NCBI GenBank assembly: GCA_000421065.1
Contig: ATWD01000002.1
Coordinates: 1 to 64,000, forward strand
Source: Acidobacteriaceae bacterium TAA 166
GTDB taxonomy: Bacteria; Acidobacteriota; Terriglobia; Terriglobales; Acidobacteriaceae
Direction: 5' to 3'
DNA: 64,000 nt
Part shown: one piece after another, positions 55,506 to 64,000 of the stretch
How positions within the stretch are numbered: the first letter of the stretch is position 1
Layout of the letters: each line of letters begins with the position of its first letter
Program-made: the position numbers and the translations under genes
The notes under the pieces: model-generated
Databases searched by the model: none
What the model saw: the letters and a program-made list of their open reading frames with translations, nothing else
What the model was told of the DNA's origin: nothing

Positions 55506-56147
55506 GACGGGTGATCCGAAGGTGGTTGCGGGCAGGGCGGTCTGGTCGCCGGGCTTCGATCCGGAGACGCGCTTCTGGCTGGCCGAGAGCCAGAGGAAGA
55601 GCTCGCGGAAGCTGATGCCGTCGAGCTTGAGCACGCGTTCGGTGATCTGCTTGAGGATGTTGACGTCGGCGTTGTCGACGGCGACGGCGAAGAAGCTGAG
55701 TCCCTTGGAGGCGGTCTCGGCGTGGACGAGGTCGGCGGCGTGCTTCCACTCGTCGGTGGGGGCGCCGTCGGTGATCATGAAGACCCAGGGTTGGTAGTAG
55801 GGGACGCCGTGCTCCTTGTACTCGCGCTTGCGGCTCTTGAGCATCTGGAGGCCCTCGGCGATGGCCTGTCCCATGGGGGTTCCGCCGTTGGCGGTGAGGG
55901 TGGGGGCGACGAAGTTTTGGGCGGTGGTGAAGCCCTGGACCTGGGTAACGACTCCGCCGAAGGTGACGATGGCGATCTCGACGCGCTGGCGGGCGAGGCC
56001 GTCTTCCTGGATGTCGGTCTGGAAGGTCTGGAGCCCGGCGTTGAGGGCCTGGATGGGAGCGCCGGCCATGGACTGCGAGGTGTCGAGTAGAAGGAGGCAG
56101 GCGCAGCGTGGGTCGGGATTGCTTGCGAGTTCGACGTCGAGGGACAT
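55503..56147 (-). CDS. VWA-domain protein (TerY-like) of the triad
   Basis: 214 residues, essentially one von Willebrand A domain. MIDAS motif: LLLLDTSQSM (Asp22, DxSxS), Thr in NGGTPMGQ and Asp in MITDGAPTD. This matches TerY-like proteins, which scaffold the phosphatase and kinase in triads. No signal peptide. It is the first gene of the minus-strand set, followed by the 117-bp repeat and then PP2C and kinase. The start MSLDVELASN at 56147 is well supported. Confidence 0.93.
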   Translation of the reverse strand: MSLDVELASNPDPRCACLLLLDTSQSMAGAPIQALNAGLQTFQTDIQEDGLARQRVEIAIVTFGGVVTQVQGFTTAQNFVAPTLTANGGTPMGQAIAEGLQMLKSRKREYKEHGVPYYQPWVFMITDGAPTDEWKHAADLVHAETASKGLSFFAVAVDNADVNILKQITERVLKLDGISFRELFLWLSASQKRVSGSKPGDQTALPATTFGSPV

Positions 56148-56286
56148 GTCGTATCCGTTGAGATCAGTTTTAGGCTCTTGGCAAACGAGGCTATCTTAGA
56201 GGTCGGCCGTATGTCTATCGTTTCACGGCTACGGGTTTAAGGCCGTATCGGCAAAATCAATTCGCGATTTTTTTTGGGGCAAAGGC

Positions 56287-56337
56287 GATGGCCTGCCGGC
56301 CGGGCCTACTGCGCGTGAGGCGGCCGCGCGGCAGCGC
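56287..56337. repeat. Palindromic repeat, left-arm fragment
   Basis: GATGGCCTGCCGGCCGGGCC, ACTGCGCGTGAGGCGG and CGCGCGGCAGCG match the left arm of the 200-bp repeat at 42577. No right arm follows. Located between the VWA gene and DUF4159 gene. Confidence 0.65.
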
Positions 56338-56371
56338 TGTTCTTTTATCCCAAACACCAGGTCGATACGCC

Positions 56372-57199
56372 CTAGTGGGTCATGGCGTAGAGAACGTAGT
56401 TGACGCCGATCTTGGTTCCGAGCGCGGAGTATTTGACGGGGTAGCGGGGCTCGTCGAGAAACTCCCAGGAGTCGCCGAGGTCGGAGTTGAGGGAGAAGGC
56501 GACCATGATGCGTCCTTTGTCGTCGTAGATCCCCTTCCAGTGGGGGACGTAGCCGTCCTTCTTGTGGCCGGTGGCGAGGTGTTCGGCGCCCGGGACCTGG
56601 TAGCGGTCGTCGAGGTCGAAGAGGGTGTGAAAGATGGGGTCGTCGTCGGGAATGTCGACGAGGTCGCGCTCGGGGAAGACCATCTTCATGGTCTTGACGA
56701 AGTAGGCCTCCTCTTCGGAGCCGTGGCAGTCGTCGGCCATGAAGAAGCCTCCGCGGAGGAGGTAGTCGCGGAGTTTTTTTGCTTGGCGGTCCGTGAGTCC
56801 CCACTCGCCGACCTGGACGGCGTAGATCCAGGGCCAGTTGTAGATCTCGTCGCCGTCGTCGAGGTTGACGGACTGCTCGACGGAGCGGGCGTCGACGCGG
56901 GTGAGGCGGCGGACGGCGTTGGCGAGGGCGCGGTCGGCGCGGGGATAGTCCTGGGTCCAAAGAGAGAGGCCCTGCTGCCAGGGGCCGTCGAAGCGGCCGG
57001 CGTAGCCGTCGAGGGGGCCGGGAGGATACATGAGGCGGGCGAAGGTCCACTCGGCGGGGTGGTTCCAGTCGGGAGGGAGGGGGAAGTGTCCGCCGTACTC
57101 GACGGAAGGGTACTCGCGAAAGGCCCGCTGGGCGAAGACGGCTCCGATGACGGCTCCTGAAAGGAGGAGCAGGAACGCTGCGCGTCTGAGATTCTTCAT
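56372..57199 (-). CDS. DUF4159-domain exported protein
   Basis: 275 residues from the ATG at 57199 with GGGAGAGCG upstream. N-terminal signal or membrane helix (RAAFLLLLSGAVIGAVFA). Conserved DUF4159 text: WTFARLMYPPG, IYNWPWIYAVQVGEWGLTD, LLRGGFFMADDCHGSEEEAY, VDIPDDDPIFHTLFDLDD and INYVLYAMTH-like end. The domain resembles a class I glutamine amidotransferase-like fold and is frequent next to MoxR/VWA loci, which may be relevant here. Enzymatic role unknown. Confidence 0.92.
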   Translation of the reverse strand: MKNLRRAAFLLLLSGAVIGAVFAQRAFREYPSVEYGGHFPLPPDWNHPAEWTFARLMYPPGPLDGYAGRFDGPWQQGLSLWTQDYPRADRALANAVRRLTRVDARSVEQSVNLDDGDEIYNWPWIYAVQVGEWGLTDRQAKKLRDYLLRGGFFMADDCHGSEEEAYFVKTMKMVFPERDLVDIPDDDPIFHTLFDLDDRYQVPGAEHLATGHKKDGYVPHWKGIYDDKGRIMVAFSLNSDLGDSWEFLDEPRYPVKYSALGTKIGVNYVLYAMTH

Positions 57200-57395
57200 C
57201 GCTCTCCCTCCCGGGTGGGATGGTTCACGTGCGCCGCTGGCGGAGATCCTGAGGGGAAGGTCTCCGGAAGAAGTCAATCCCATGATAGTTCCACGGAGCC
57301 GCGCTTTTCATTTACCGGATCTATATCGGGAAGGGATGGACTTTCGCTATTCTGATGGCCTCAACAAGTTACACGTCTGGATGGGGGCCCTTGCG

Positions 57396-60300
57396 ATGCG
57401 TCGAGCTTTGGGGTGGCTGCGCGTTGGCGCGTTTTCTTCAATGCTGTTTGTTCTGGTCAGCTGTTCGGGCGGTAGCGGCTCGAAGACGACAACTTCGCAG
57501 ACCGTGCCTCCGCCCTCGACTGGCGGCACACCGACGGATGGTGGTACTCCGACGAATGGTGGAACGCCTACGAATGGTGGCACCCCTACGGACGGCGGTA
57601 CTCCGACCAATGGCGGTAATCCCACGAACGGTGGAACGCCGACGAATGGAGGCAGCCCCACAAACGGCGGTAGCCCTACGAATGGTGGCAGTCCTACGAA
57701 CGGAGGTTCCCCGAGCAATGGCGGCACTCCTCCTCCTCCTGCCGTGAAGTATGGGCTGGTGCAGGGTGGGGTGGTGCCGGTGAGCGGAGCCTCGGTGCAG
57801 ATGTATGCGGTGGGGACGACGGGAGATGGCTCGGCGGCGACTCCGCTGTTTGCGACTCCGCTGGTTACCGATGCGGACGGCAAGTTCGATTATGCGGGGG
57901 CGTATACCTGCCCTTCGGCCGGTGCGCTGGTCTATATGGTGGCGACGGGCGGCGATCCCGGGACGACGGCGGCGGCTCCGAATCCTCAGATCAGCATGAT
58001 GACGGCGCTGGGGCCGTGCGGCAACCTTACACCGACGACCGATGTGACGATCAATGAGGTGACGACGGTGGCGGCGGTGTACTCGCTAGCGCCGTATATG
58101 CAGGGCGGGACTGCGGTCGGTGCGGGCACCGGCGATCAGGACGCGCTGGCCGCGGCGTTCAAGATGGCGGCGCTGCTGGCGAATCCGGCGACAGGGACGA
58201 CGCCGGGGGCGAATGCTCCCGAGGATGCCACTCTGCCGATCGCGGAGATCAATACGCTGGCCGATATCCTGGCGAGCTGCGTGGATTCGGCGGGAGGGGC
58301 GGCGGGCGATGGCTCGAGCTGCGGCACGCTGGACCAGGTGACGACGCCGGCGGGAGGCAGTGCTCCGACGAATACTTTGAGTGCGGCGTTGATGCTGGCG
58401 AACAATCCTTCGCAGGGGACGGCGGCGTTGTTTGGGCTGCTGCCTGCGATTACTACTTCTCTTCCGTTTCAGCCGGTGCTGATGGCGGCTCCGGCGAGCT
58501 TCGCTCTGCCGGCGACATTTCCTTCGGGGCTTGCGGTGTCTCTGGCTCCTTCGAGCTTCCCGGATACGTCGCTCGGGCAGAACTCGCAGGCGGTGCTGAC
58601 GGTGACGAACAACGGCACCTCGGCGGTGCATCTGTCGGAGCCGGTGCTGTCGGGCGCGAATGCTACGGAGTTCAGTTTCGATCTGAATGGGGCGAACTCG
58701 CCGTGCAGTACGAGCTCGGCGCTGGCTGCGCAGGCGAGCTGCACGATCACGGTGGCGTTTACTCCGGCGGGCGTGGGGGCGAAGACTGCGGATCTGGCCA
58801 TCGTGAGCGATGCGCAGAATGCTCTGATCCATGTGGCGCTGAGCGGCAAGGGCGTGACGCCTCCGCCGCCTCCGCCCACGCCGGTTCTGAGCTTCACTTA
58901 TACGCCGGATGCGATCAGCTTCGACCAGTATGGCGTGGCGAAGACGCTGACGGTGACGAATACAGGGAACGAGGCCTTCAGCCTGGCGATTGTGCCGACC
59001 TACAGGACGGGGCCGCAGTATCCTCCGCAGGATGGAAGCGGATGGAGGGAGACGGGGAGCTGCATCGGAGCTCCGATTGCCTCGGGCGCGAGCTGCACCG
59101 TGTCGCTTGCGATGTATGAGGTAGCCGGCATACCGGAGTTCCTTACGCTGACGGCGCAGGCGGGGGCGGATTCGACGTCGCAGGAGGTGGCCGTGAGCGA
59201 GACGTCGGTGGCCGACCTGGATGCGAAGCCGGTGGACTTCGGCGGGTGGCCGGTGAGCGAGACCAGCGCGGCGCAGATCGTCGCGCTGCGATCGCCGGCG
59301 AATACGGCTCTGCAGGGAACGGTGACGGGGCCGAACGCGCAGGAGTTTGTGGCCGATTGCGCGACTACGACGGGCCAGTGCTCGATCCTGTTTACTCCCG
59401 GCGCGATGGGGACGCGCACGGCGACGCTCGAGACGCAGTACGGGACGGTGGCTTTGACGGGGACGGGACAGAGTGCCGGACCTGCGATGACCATCTCGGT
59501 GAGCTCTCCCAGTCCTCAGCCTCCGCCGGTGGGAGGGAAGCAGACGTTGTGGTTTACGGTGGTGAATCACGGCTCGACCAGCCTTACGCTGTCGCCGACC
59601 TTCGTGGGGCAGACGAATATGAGCGTCTTCAGCGCCCCGACGAACATGAACTGCGCCGGGGTGGTGCTGGCTCCGGCGAAGCAGTGCACGATTTATGTCA
59701 CGTTCTCGCCGACGCAGCCTGGACCTCAGCCGGTCTCGGTGCAGGTGAAGGATACGGTCTCGGGCTTGACGGTGACGAAGAACTACACGGCGACGGCGCT
59801 GAACGGCAATCTGGCGCTGCCCTCGGACTCGATTGACTTTGGAGCCGCGGCCGTGGGCCAGACGACGACCTGGCCGGTCTCGATCAGCCAGACTCAGCTG
59901 TCCTTCTCGCTGCCGGGAGGAGCGCCGAGCACAAACTTCACGGTCACGAGTGGAGACTTCACTCTTCAAGGTACGCCGTGCGGCCAGGACAATCCGCAGA
60001 AGTTCTGCGGATACAGCGTTGCCTTTCTTCCTTCGGCTACCGGTCTGCGTACGGCGAGCTTTGTGCTGACGGATACCCGGAACAATCTGAGCACGACGCT
60101 TTCGGTGCAGGGAACGGGCGCGGTGGCCTCGCTGCAGGCGTCGGCGGACTCGATCACCTTTCCGTCTACGCCGGTGGGGACCTCTTCCACCCAGACGGTT
60201 ACGGTGAAGAACAACGGGCCTGTGTCGGTGAATACGAACGTGAGCTTTACGGGTGCGAATAACAGGATGTACTCCGCGGGCCCGGTGACCTGCAACAGCG

Positions 60301-62399
60301 TCTCCGGATCGCTTGCTCCGGGATTCAGCTGCACGATCGGGGTGGTGTTCACTCCGTTGACGACGGGACAGCTTAACGGGACGATGCAGCTGTCGGATGG
60401 GACGGTGATTGCGCTTCATGGGACGGCGACGGCTTCTACGACGGCGCCGCCACTCTCGTTTTCGCCTGCGACGCTTGACTTTGGCGAGGAGACGGTTGGG
60501 TTTACCGCTGCTCCGAGGGGCTTGATGATTACGAATTCGGGCCCGGTGACCGTGGATGTAAACGTTGAGATTCTCAATGAACAGGGACAGTCGGATCGGG
60601 AGGGGGTCTTCGAGACCGTCAACTCGATCTCATGCAATGGCGTTCGGCCAGGTGCGAGCTGCAGAACCTATGTGCAGTTCTCTCCGAAGACCACTGGGAT
60701 TCGCACCTATTCCCTGGTGGTTTACAGTGGTTCGCCGGGTCCGAACGGTGCAGCCGTGTCGCTTCCGCAGGTCGTGGCTTTGAGTGGAACGGGGCTGGCT
60801 CCAGCGGGAGGTCCTTTGACGCTGTCTCCTGCGGGCGGGCTCTTCTTCAGTCCGATTGGCACTCCGCAGACGGCTACGCTTGAAAACGACGGGGATACGG
60901 CGGTTCCGATCCGGTATATCAACTACCTCGACAATAACTGCCCAACGGAGCTGGCGGCGCATGCGCAGTGTCAGATCCAGGTGGATGGGACGTATGGAGA
61001 TGTGAGTGTCTCGGCCACTTCTTCATCGACGCCCTATACTCTGCCGATTTCGGTCCCGCCGGGTCAGGTAAGCACGAATCCGGGATTGATTGCCTTCCAG
61101 GCGGTGCCGGTTGGAAGCAGCGCGAATGGCGGCTACACCAGCTCTCGGGATGTCTGGATTCAGATCTTTTCAGGAGTGAACGCGTCTGACTTTAGGGGAG
61201 GGACCTGTTATACCGACCTTCGCGAGGAGTGCACAGCATCTCTGCAGTTCGCTCCGAGTGGCGCCGGGTTGCGAACGGCGGTGGTTGGAATCGCCGCCGA
61301 TTTCGTCGGTTCTCAGCCCGATCCCAGCTCCCTGCAGGTTTACAAGGTCTTTGGGATCGGTGACAGCCTCAATGGGGCGGACTTCACCGTCAGCCAGAAT
61401 GATTTTCTCAGCAAGATTGTTCCCGGTTATGTGGGAACGGTCACGTTGACCAATACGGGCGCGACGCCCCTGCTGCTTTATCAGGACAATAAAAATAATG
61501 TCAGCCCCACCCTGCTTCTGCAATCCGCAAGTACGCCAGGATGCAGTTTGAATAGCTCTGTGTCGTCGCTGAGCACTCCCCAGGGAACGATCCCGCTCCC
61601 TGGAGGTCCGGGAGTGTATCTTCCGACAGGACAGAGCTGCACGGTGGCGGTCTTCTGGAACATTACGCAGGGCACGGGGGCGCAGACGCAGGAGCTGAGG
61701 TTTACCGATGCTCTCAGCGGTCTCTCGAAGTCGCAGACACTCAGCTCGGATACCGGCCCGACTGAGAATGCGCCTACCGTTACCGGGGGAGGCGATGTGG
61801 GAGTGATTGATATAGGAGCGACGGCGCCTCCTGTGAGCTTTACCATCAGTGCGCCGAATAATGATGGAGTGGTGGTGTGGTTGTCACCGATATATCCGGC
61901 GCCGGGCGTGGCCTACAAGATCGATGCCGGAACATGCGCTCAAAAGACGCCGTGCCAGGCGACGCTGACAGTAACGCCTTCTGTCGCGGGAAACTTTACT
62001 CTCGCGTTGAATGTGTACGACCCGTTGATTGGACAGAGCTCCCTTTCGCCGGTTTTGAGTGGAGCCGCCGGTTTCCCGGTGGTGACGTTTTCTCCGGTGT
62101 CGGTTGACTTTGGGAATCAGGCGGTTGGTGTGCTGTCGGCGGCCAAGCAGGTCACCGTAACGAATACCGGACAGTCTTCGCTCAGGATCACGGGTGTCAC
62201 GCTGATGAGTGATGTGGCGGCGGATTTCGCCGTCGATAGCAGTAATTGCACACAAGGAAATATTGGTGTTAGACAGACCTGCACGCTCTCGGTGACCTTC
62301 ACGCCGCATGGAGCCGGGACTCGGAGCGGGACTCTGCATCTTGTGAGCAACGAGCAGGCGCCTTCGTCTCTGACGCTGACAGGGGTGGGAACGCAATAG
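57396..62399 (+). CDS. Very large lipoprotein with hexapeptide repeats and about 12 choice-of-anchor-D/ASH modules
   Basis: 1,667 residues. Signal peptide and lipobox end in MLFVLVSCSGG, so it is lipidated. Residues 43-108 are the GGTPTN repeats. Residues 130-370 are a unique N-terminal domain, then about twelve ASH/HYDIN-type beta-sandwiches, each with VDFG---VG----V-V-N-G (for example LDFGEETVGFTAAPRGLMIT and VDFGNQAVGVLSAAKQVTVT) to the end. No enzyme motif. Likely a surface-exposed adhesive or carbohydrate-binding lipoprotein. An ATG at 57381 is a possible alternative. Confidence 0.88.
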   Translation: MRRALGWLRVGAFSSMLFVLVSCSGGSGSKTTTSQTVPPPSTGGTPTDGGTPTNGGTPTNGGTPTDGGTPTNGGNPTNGGTPTNGGSPTNGGSPTNGGSPTNGGSPSNGGTPPPPAVKYGLVQGGVVPVSGASVQMYAVGTTGDGSAATPLFATPLVTDADGKFDYAGAYTCPSAGALVYMVATGGDPGTTAAAPNPQISMMTALGPCGNLTPTTDVTINEVTTVAAVYSLAPYMQGGTAVGAGTGDQDALAAAFKMAALLANPATGTTPGANAPEDATLPIAEINTLADILASCVDSAGGAAGDGSSCGTLDQVTTPAGGSAPTNTLSAALMLANNPSQGTAALFGLLPAITTSLPFQPVLMAAPASFALPATFPSGLAVSLAPSSFPDTSLGQNSQAVLTVTNNGTSAVHLSEPVLSGANATEFSFDLNGANSPCSTSSALAAQASCTITVAFTPAGVGAKTADLAIVSDAQNALIHVALSGKGVTPPPPPPTPVLSFTYTPDAISFDQYGVAKTLTVTNTGNEAFSLAIVPTYRTGPQYPPQDGSGWRETGSCIGAPIASGASCTVSLAMYEVAGIPEFLTLTAQAGADSTSQEVAVSETSVADLDAKPVDFGGWPVSETSAAQIVALRSPANTALQGTVTGPNAQEFVADCATTTGQCSILFTPGAMGTRTATLETQYGTVALTGTGQSAGPAMTISVSSPSPQPPPVGGKQTLWFTVVNHGSTSLTLSPTFVGQTNMSVFSAPTNMNCAGVVLAPAKQCTIYVTFSPTQPGPQPVSVQVKDTVSGLTVTKNYTATALNGNLALPSDSIDFGAAAVGQTTTWPVSISQTQLSFSLPGGAPSTNFTVTSGDFTLQGTPCGQDNPQKFCGYSVAFLPSATGLRTASFVLTDTRNNLSTTLSVQGTGAVASLQASADSITFPSTPVGTSSTQTVTVKNNGPVSVNTNVSFTGANNRMYSAGPVTCNSVSGSLAPGFSCTIGVVFTPLTTGQLNGTMQLSDGTVIALHGTATASTTAPPLSFSPATLDFGEETVGFTAAPRGLMITNSGPVTVDVNVEILNEQGQSDREGVFETVNSISCNGVRPGASCRTYVQFSPKTTGIRTYSLVVYSGSPGPNGAAVSLPQVVALSGTGLAPAGGPLTLSPAGGLFFSPIGTPQTATLENDGDTAVPIRYINYLDNNCPTELAAHAQCQIQVDGTYGDVSVSATSSSTPYTLPISVPPGQVSTNPGLIAFQAVPVGSSANGGYTSSRDVWIQIFSGVNASDFRGGTCYTDLREECTASLQFAPSGAGLRTAVVGIAADFVGSQPDPSSLQVYKVFGIGDSLNGADFTVSQNDFLSKIVPGYVGTVTLTNTGATPLLLYQDNKNNVSPTLLLQSASTPGCSLNSSVSSLSTPQGTIPLPGGPGVYLPTGQSCTVAVFWNITQGTGAQTQELRFTDALSGLSKSQTLSSDTGPTENAPTVTGGGDVGVIDIGATAPPVSFTISAPNNDGVVVWLSPIYPAPGVAYKIDAGTCAQKTPCQATLTVTPSVAGNFTLALNVYDPLIGQSSLSPVLSGAAGFPVVTFSPVSVDFGNQAVGVLSAAKQVTVTNTGQSSLRITGVTLMSDVAADFAVDSSNCTQGNIGVRQTCTLSVTFTPHGAGTRSGTLHLVSNEQAPSSLTLTGVGTQ
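57522..57719 (+). repeat. 18-bp coding tandem repeat (11 units)
   Basis: Eleven 18-bp units encode GG(T/S/N)P(T/S)(N/D): the nucleotide sequence varies at synonymous positions while the protein pattern stays constant. It is a flexible, Pro/Gly linker just after the lipid anchor. In-frame copy changes would alter the spacer length without breaking the gene. Confidence 0.93.
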
Positions 62400-62565
62400 G
62401 CTACTGGAAGATCCGGGTAATCTTCAAAGTTGATTTTGGCGGTTGCCCGGATTTTGGTTATTGCAGCGCCCAGTCTCCAGCTTGATAGCCGTGTTTTTTT
62501 TCATCGTTTAAGATGAAACGTCTGCACCTCTCTAAAGCGGCGGCAGAAGAATTGAGGACGAATCG

Positions 62566-63477
62566 TTGGCGCTTTATCTTGCAGTGGATCTGGGTGGAAC
62601 CAAAACAGAGTATGTGCTGGCCGATGAGAAGAGCGAACTGGCTCGCGTGCGCGGGGGAACGATCAAGCGGATGCGGACCGAAGCTACGACGGCGAATGAG
62701 AACTTCGTGTCGGCTCTTCGCGAGATTGAGGCAAAGAGCGGGGTTTCGATTCGCGAGGTGACGCGAAGCTGCGTGGGGGCCGCGGGCGTTACGGTGGCAC
62801 TGGTGACGGACTGGGTGAAGGAGGCGTTTGCCGAGCACGTGGGCGGCGAGCTGATCCTGGTGGGCGATGTGGAGATTGCGCTGGATGGGGCGTTCTTCGG
62901 TGGTCCGGGCGTGCTGGTGATCGCGGGAACAGGATCGAATGTGGCCGGAAGAAGTCCCGGCGGCGAGGTGACGACGGCGGGCGGATGGGGACCGGTGTTG
63001 TCGGATCAGGGATCGGGCGCGAGGATTGGGTACCAGGCGTTGCGGGATGCTTTTCTGGCCTACGACGAGAGGCGCGAGACGACGCTGCTGCCGGAGATTA
63101 TGAAGGTCTGGGAGCTGAAGGACGTGGATGCATTTGTCGGGTATGCGAACCAGATTCCTCCTCCGGATTTTTCGAAGCTGGCCCCGGTGGTGCTTAAGTG
63201 CGCGGAGGCTGGGGATGTGGTGGCTCAAGGTGTTCTTCGGCGCGAGGCGGAGGAGCTGGCTTACCTGGTGAAGCTGGTGATCGATCGGTTGCGCAAAGCG
63301 GACATGAGGCCGGACTGGATTCCGGATCTTGCGTTCACGGGGTCGATCGCGGAGCATGTTGCTCCCGTGCGGGAGGGAGTCGTCGAGGTGCTGCGAAGGG
63401 ATTTCCCAGGGCTGAAGGTGGTTCCGGGGGTGGTCGATCCTACGCTGGGCGCGCTTTGGCGCGCCCGGAATGGGTAG
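62566..63477 (+). CDS. BadF/BcrA-type sugar kinase (N-acetylglucosamine kinase-like)
   Basis: 303 residues with a TTG start at 62566. ASKHA fold: phosphate-1 loop AVDLGGTKTEYVLA, connect and phosphate-2 motifs (VGDVEIALDG, IAGTGSNVAGR), and GGWGPVLSDQGSGARIGYQA which is typical of GlcNAc kinases of the BadF/BadG/BcrA/BcrD ATPase family. It phosphorylates an amino sugar, perhaps recycled from peptidoglycan or chitin. The N-terminal extension is absent. It stands alone, followed at 63551 by another gene. Confidence 0.92.
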   Translation: MALYLAVDLGGTKTEYVLADEKSELARVRGGTIKRMRTEATTANENFVSALREIEAKSGVSIREVTRSCVGAAGVTVALVTDWVKEAFAEHVGGELILVGDVEIALDGAFFGGPGVLVIAGTGSNVAGRSPGGEVTTAGGWGPVLSDQGSGARIGYQALRDAFLAYDERRETTLLPEIMKVWELKDVDAFVGYANQIPPPDFSKLAPVVLKCAEAGDVVAQGVLRREAEELAYLVKLVIDRLRKADMRPDWIPDLAFTGSIAEHVAPVREGVVEVLRRDFPGLKVVPGVVDPTLGALWRARNG

Positions 63478-63550
63478 CAGGCTTGCCGGTGCTTTCTCCG
63501 CTTTTTAACGTGAGCTCCTTAAACTTTAAGGGGTATTACGGAGGGGTGGG

Positions 63551-64000
63551 ATGCGATCACTGGAGATGCGCGGTCTTCGTCGGCTTTGCTTCAATCGTCT
63601 TGGGATGGTGTTCTTTGCGCTGGGCATCGGTTCAGCGACAGGATTCTGCGCGGCGGGTGCTGGAGCGGCTGGCCAGGGTGCTCCGCAAAATGCTCCCCAG
63701 TTGAGCGATCAGAGCTTGCGGGCGTTGCAGCAGGCCAACGCCTATGGAGCGTCGATCTTTCATGTGCAGGCGCCGGGACCTGACTTCGCGCGTCAGATGC
63801 GCACGGCGATTCCTCGGGACTATGCGGGGATGGATCAGGGAATACGGCTTGGGTTGGCGAACATTGAGCGCGATCTGCCTTATCTTTCGGGCTACTTTGC
63901 AAATAAGAACCAGCAGCAGCTGGCCTCGTTTGTCCAGACTTACCGGGCCAAGATCGTGGCTCCGAAGGATCTGGTCGAACAGCAGGTGCTTCTGGCCGAG
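63551..64000 (+). CDS. Exported protein, truncated by window end
   Basis: Open frame of 150 codons with ATG at 63551 preceded by GGAGGGGTGGG. The N-terminus MRSLEMRGLRRL continues into a hydrophobic segment (GMVFFALGIGSATGFCAAG), a signal peptide or lipobox-like FCAAG. The mature part (ALQQANAYGASIFHVQAPGP, YFANKNQQQLASFVQTYRAK) is alpha-helical. No family recognised; its 3' end is outside the window. Confidence 0.75.
   Translation, partial: MRSLEMRGLRRLCFNRLGMVFFALGIGSATGFCAAGAGAAGQGAPQNAPQLSDQSLRALQQANAYGASIFHVQAPGPDFARQMRTAIPRDYAGMDQGIRLGLANIERDLPYLSGYFANKNQQQLASFVQTYRAKIVAPKDLVEQQVLLAE

Noticed and set aside
57522..57719. Possible CRISPR-like array
   Set aside because: 18-bp units are contiguous and in frame with a secreted protein; no spacers, so it is a coding tandem repeat.
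58086..60419. 777-residue minus-strand open frame inside the large lipoprotein gene
   Set aside because: Arg/His-rich shadow with no family pattern; the plus-strand frame contains clear ASH-module motifs.

Overview
The window looks like chromosome from a Gram-negative soil bacterium, most likely an acidobacterium of the Terriglobales (Granulicella/Terriglobus/Edaphobacter-like). This is inferred from the lipoprotein and LPS-transport gene lptE, many outer-membrane proteins, a long choice-of-anchor-D lipoprotein, a DUF4398/OmpA-type relic, sigma-factor/YCII pairs and palindromic intergenic repeats. No 16S gene is present, so the assignment is moderate.

The window has two unlike halves. Positions 1 to about 34,200 are accessory DNA: short, often unrelated genes and many broken ones. 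They include two wrecked siderophore receptors, a mosaic of four truncated genes at 6.4-7.6 kb, frameshifted ArsR-type, SnoaL, MFS and class II aldolase genes, and an IS3-family element that truncates a TetR gene. Intact genes here are mainly short-chain dehydrogenases, alpha/beta hydrolases, TetR/LysR/HxlR regulators, a LytS/LytTR two-component system, an ECF-type sigma factor with a YCII partner, and a tripartite efflux operon (HlyD, DHA2 MFS, a [2Fe-2S] protein, TolC) divergent from a LysR regulator. The theme is detoxification and response to small molecules, overlaid by gene decay.

From about 34,200 onward the sequence is more GC-rich and mostly intact core chromosome: holA-lptE, Mn catalase, ftsH, tilS, ispD-ispF, an O-methyltransferase, an M14 peptidase, an M24 peptidase, fbp, tRNA-Ala(CGC), a VWA / PP2C / kinase triad, a DUF4159 protein, a 1,667-residue lipoprotein, a BadF/BcrA-type kinase and a gene running off the end. 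A smaller accessory patch (45.8-49.4 kb) interrupts it with a transposase relic, an OmpA-type relic, an SDR and an AraC regulator. Three dispersed palindromic repeat families occur only in this half or at its edge.

The most notable items are the triad at 52.7-56.1 kb, which resembles TerY-P phosphorylation systems but has a kinase extended by membrane segments and a Cys-containing C-terminal domain, and a roughly 100-bp repeat whose two copies share a hairpin with a compensatory base change and each begin with the stop codon of the neighbouring gene.
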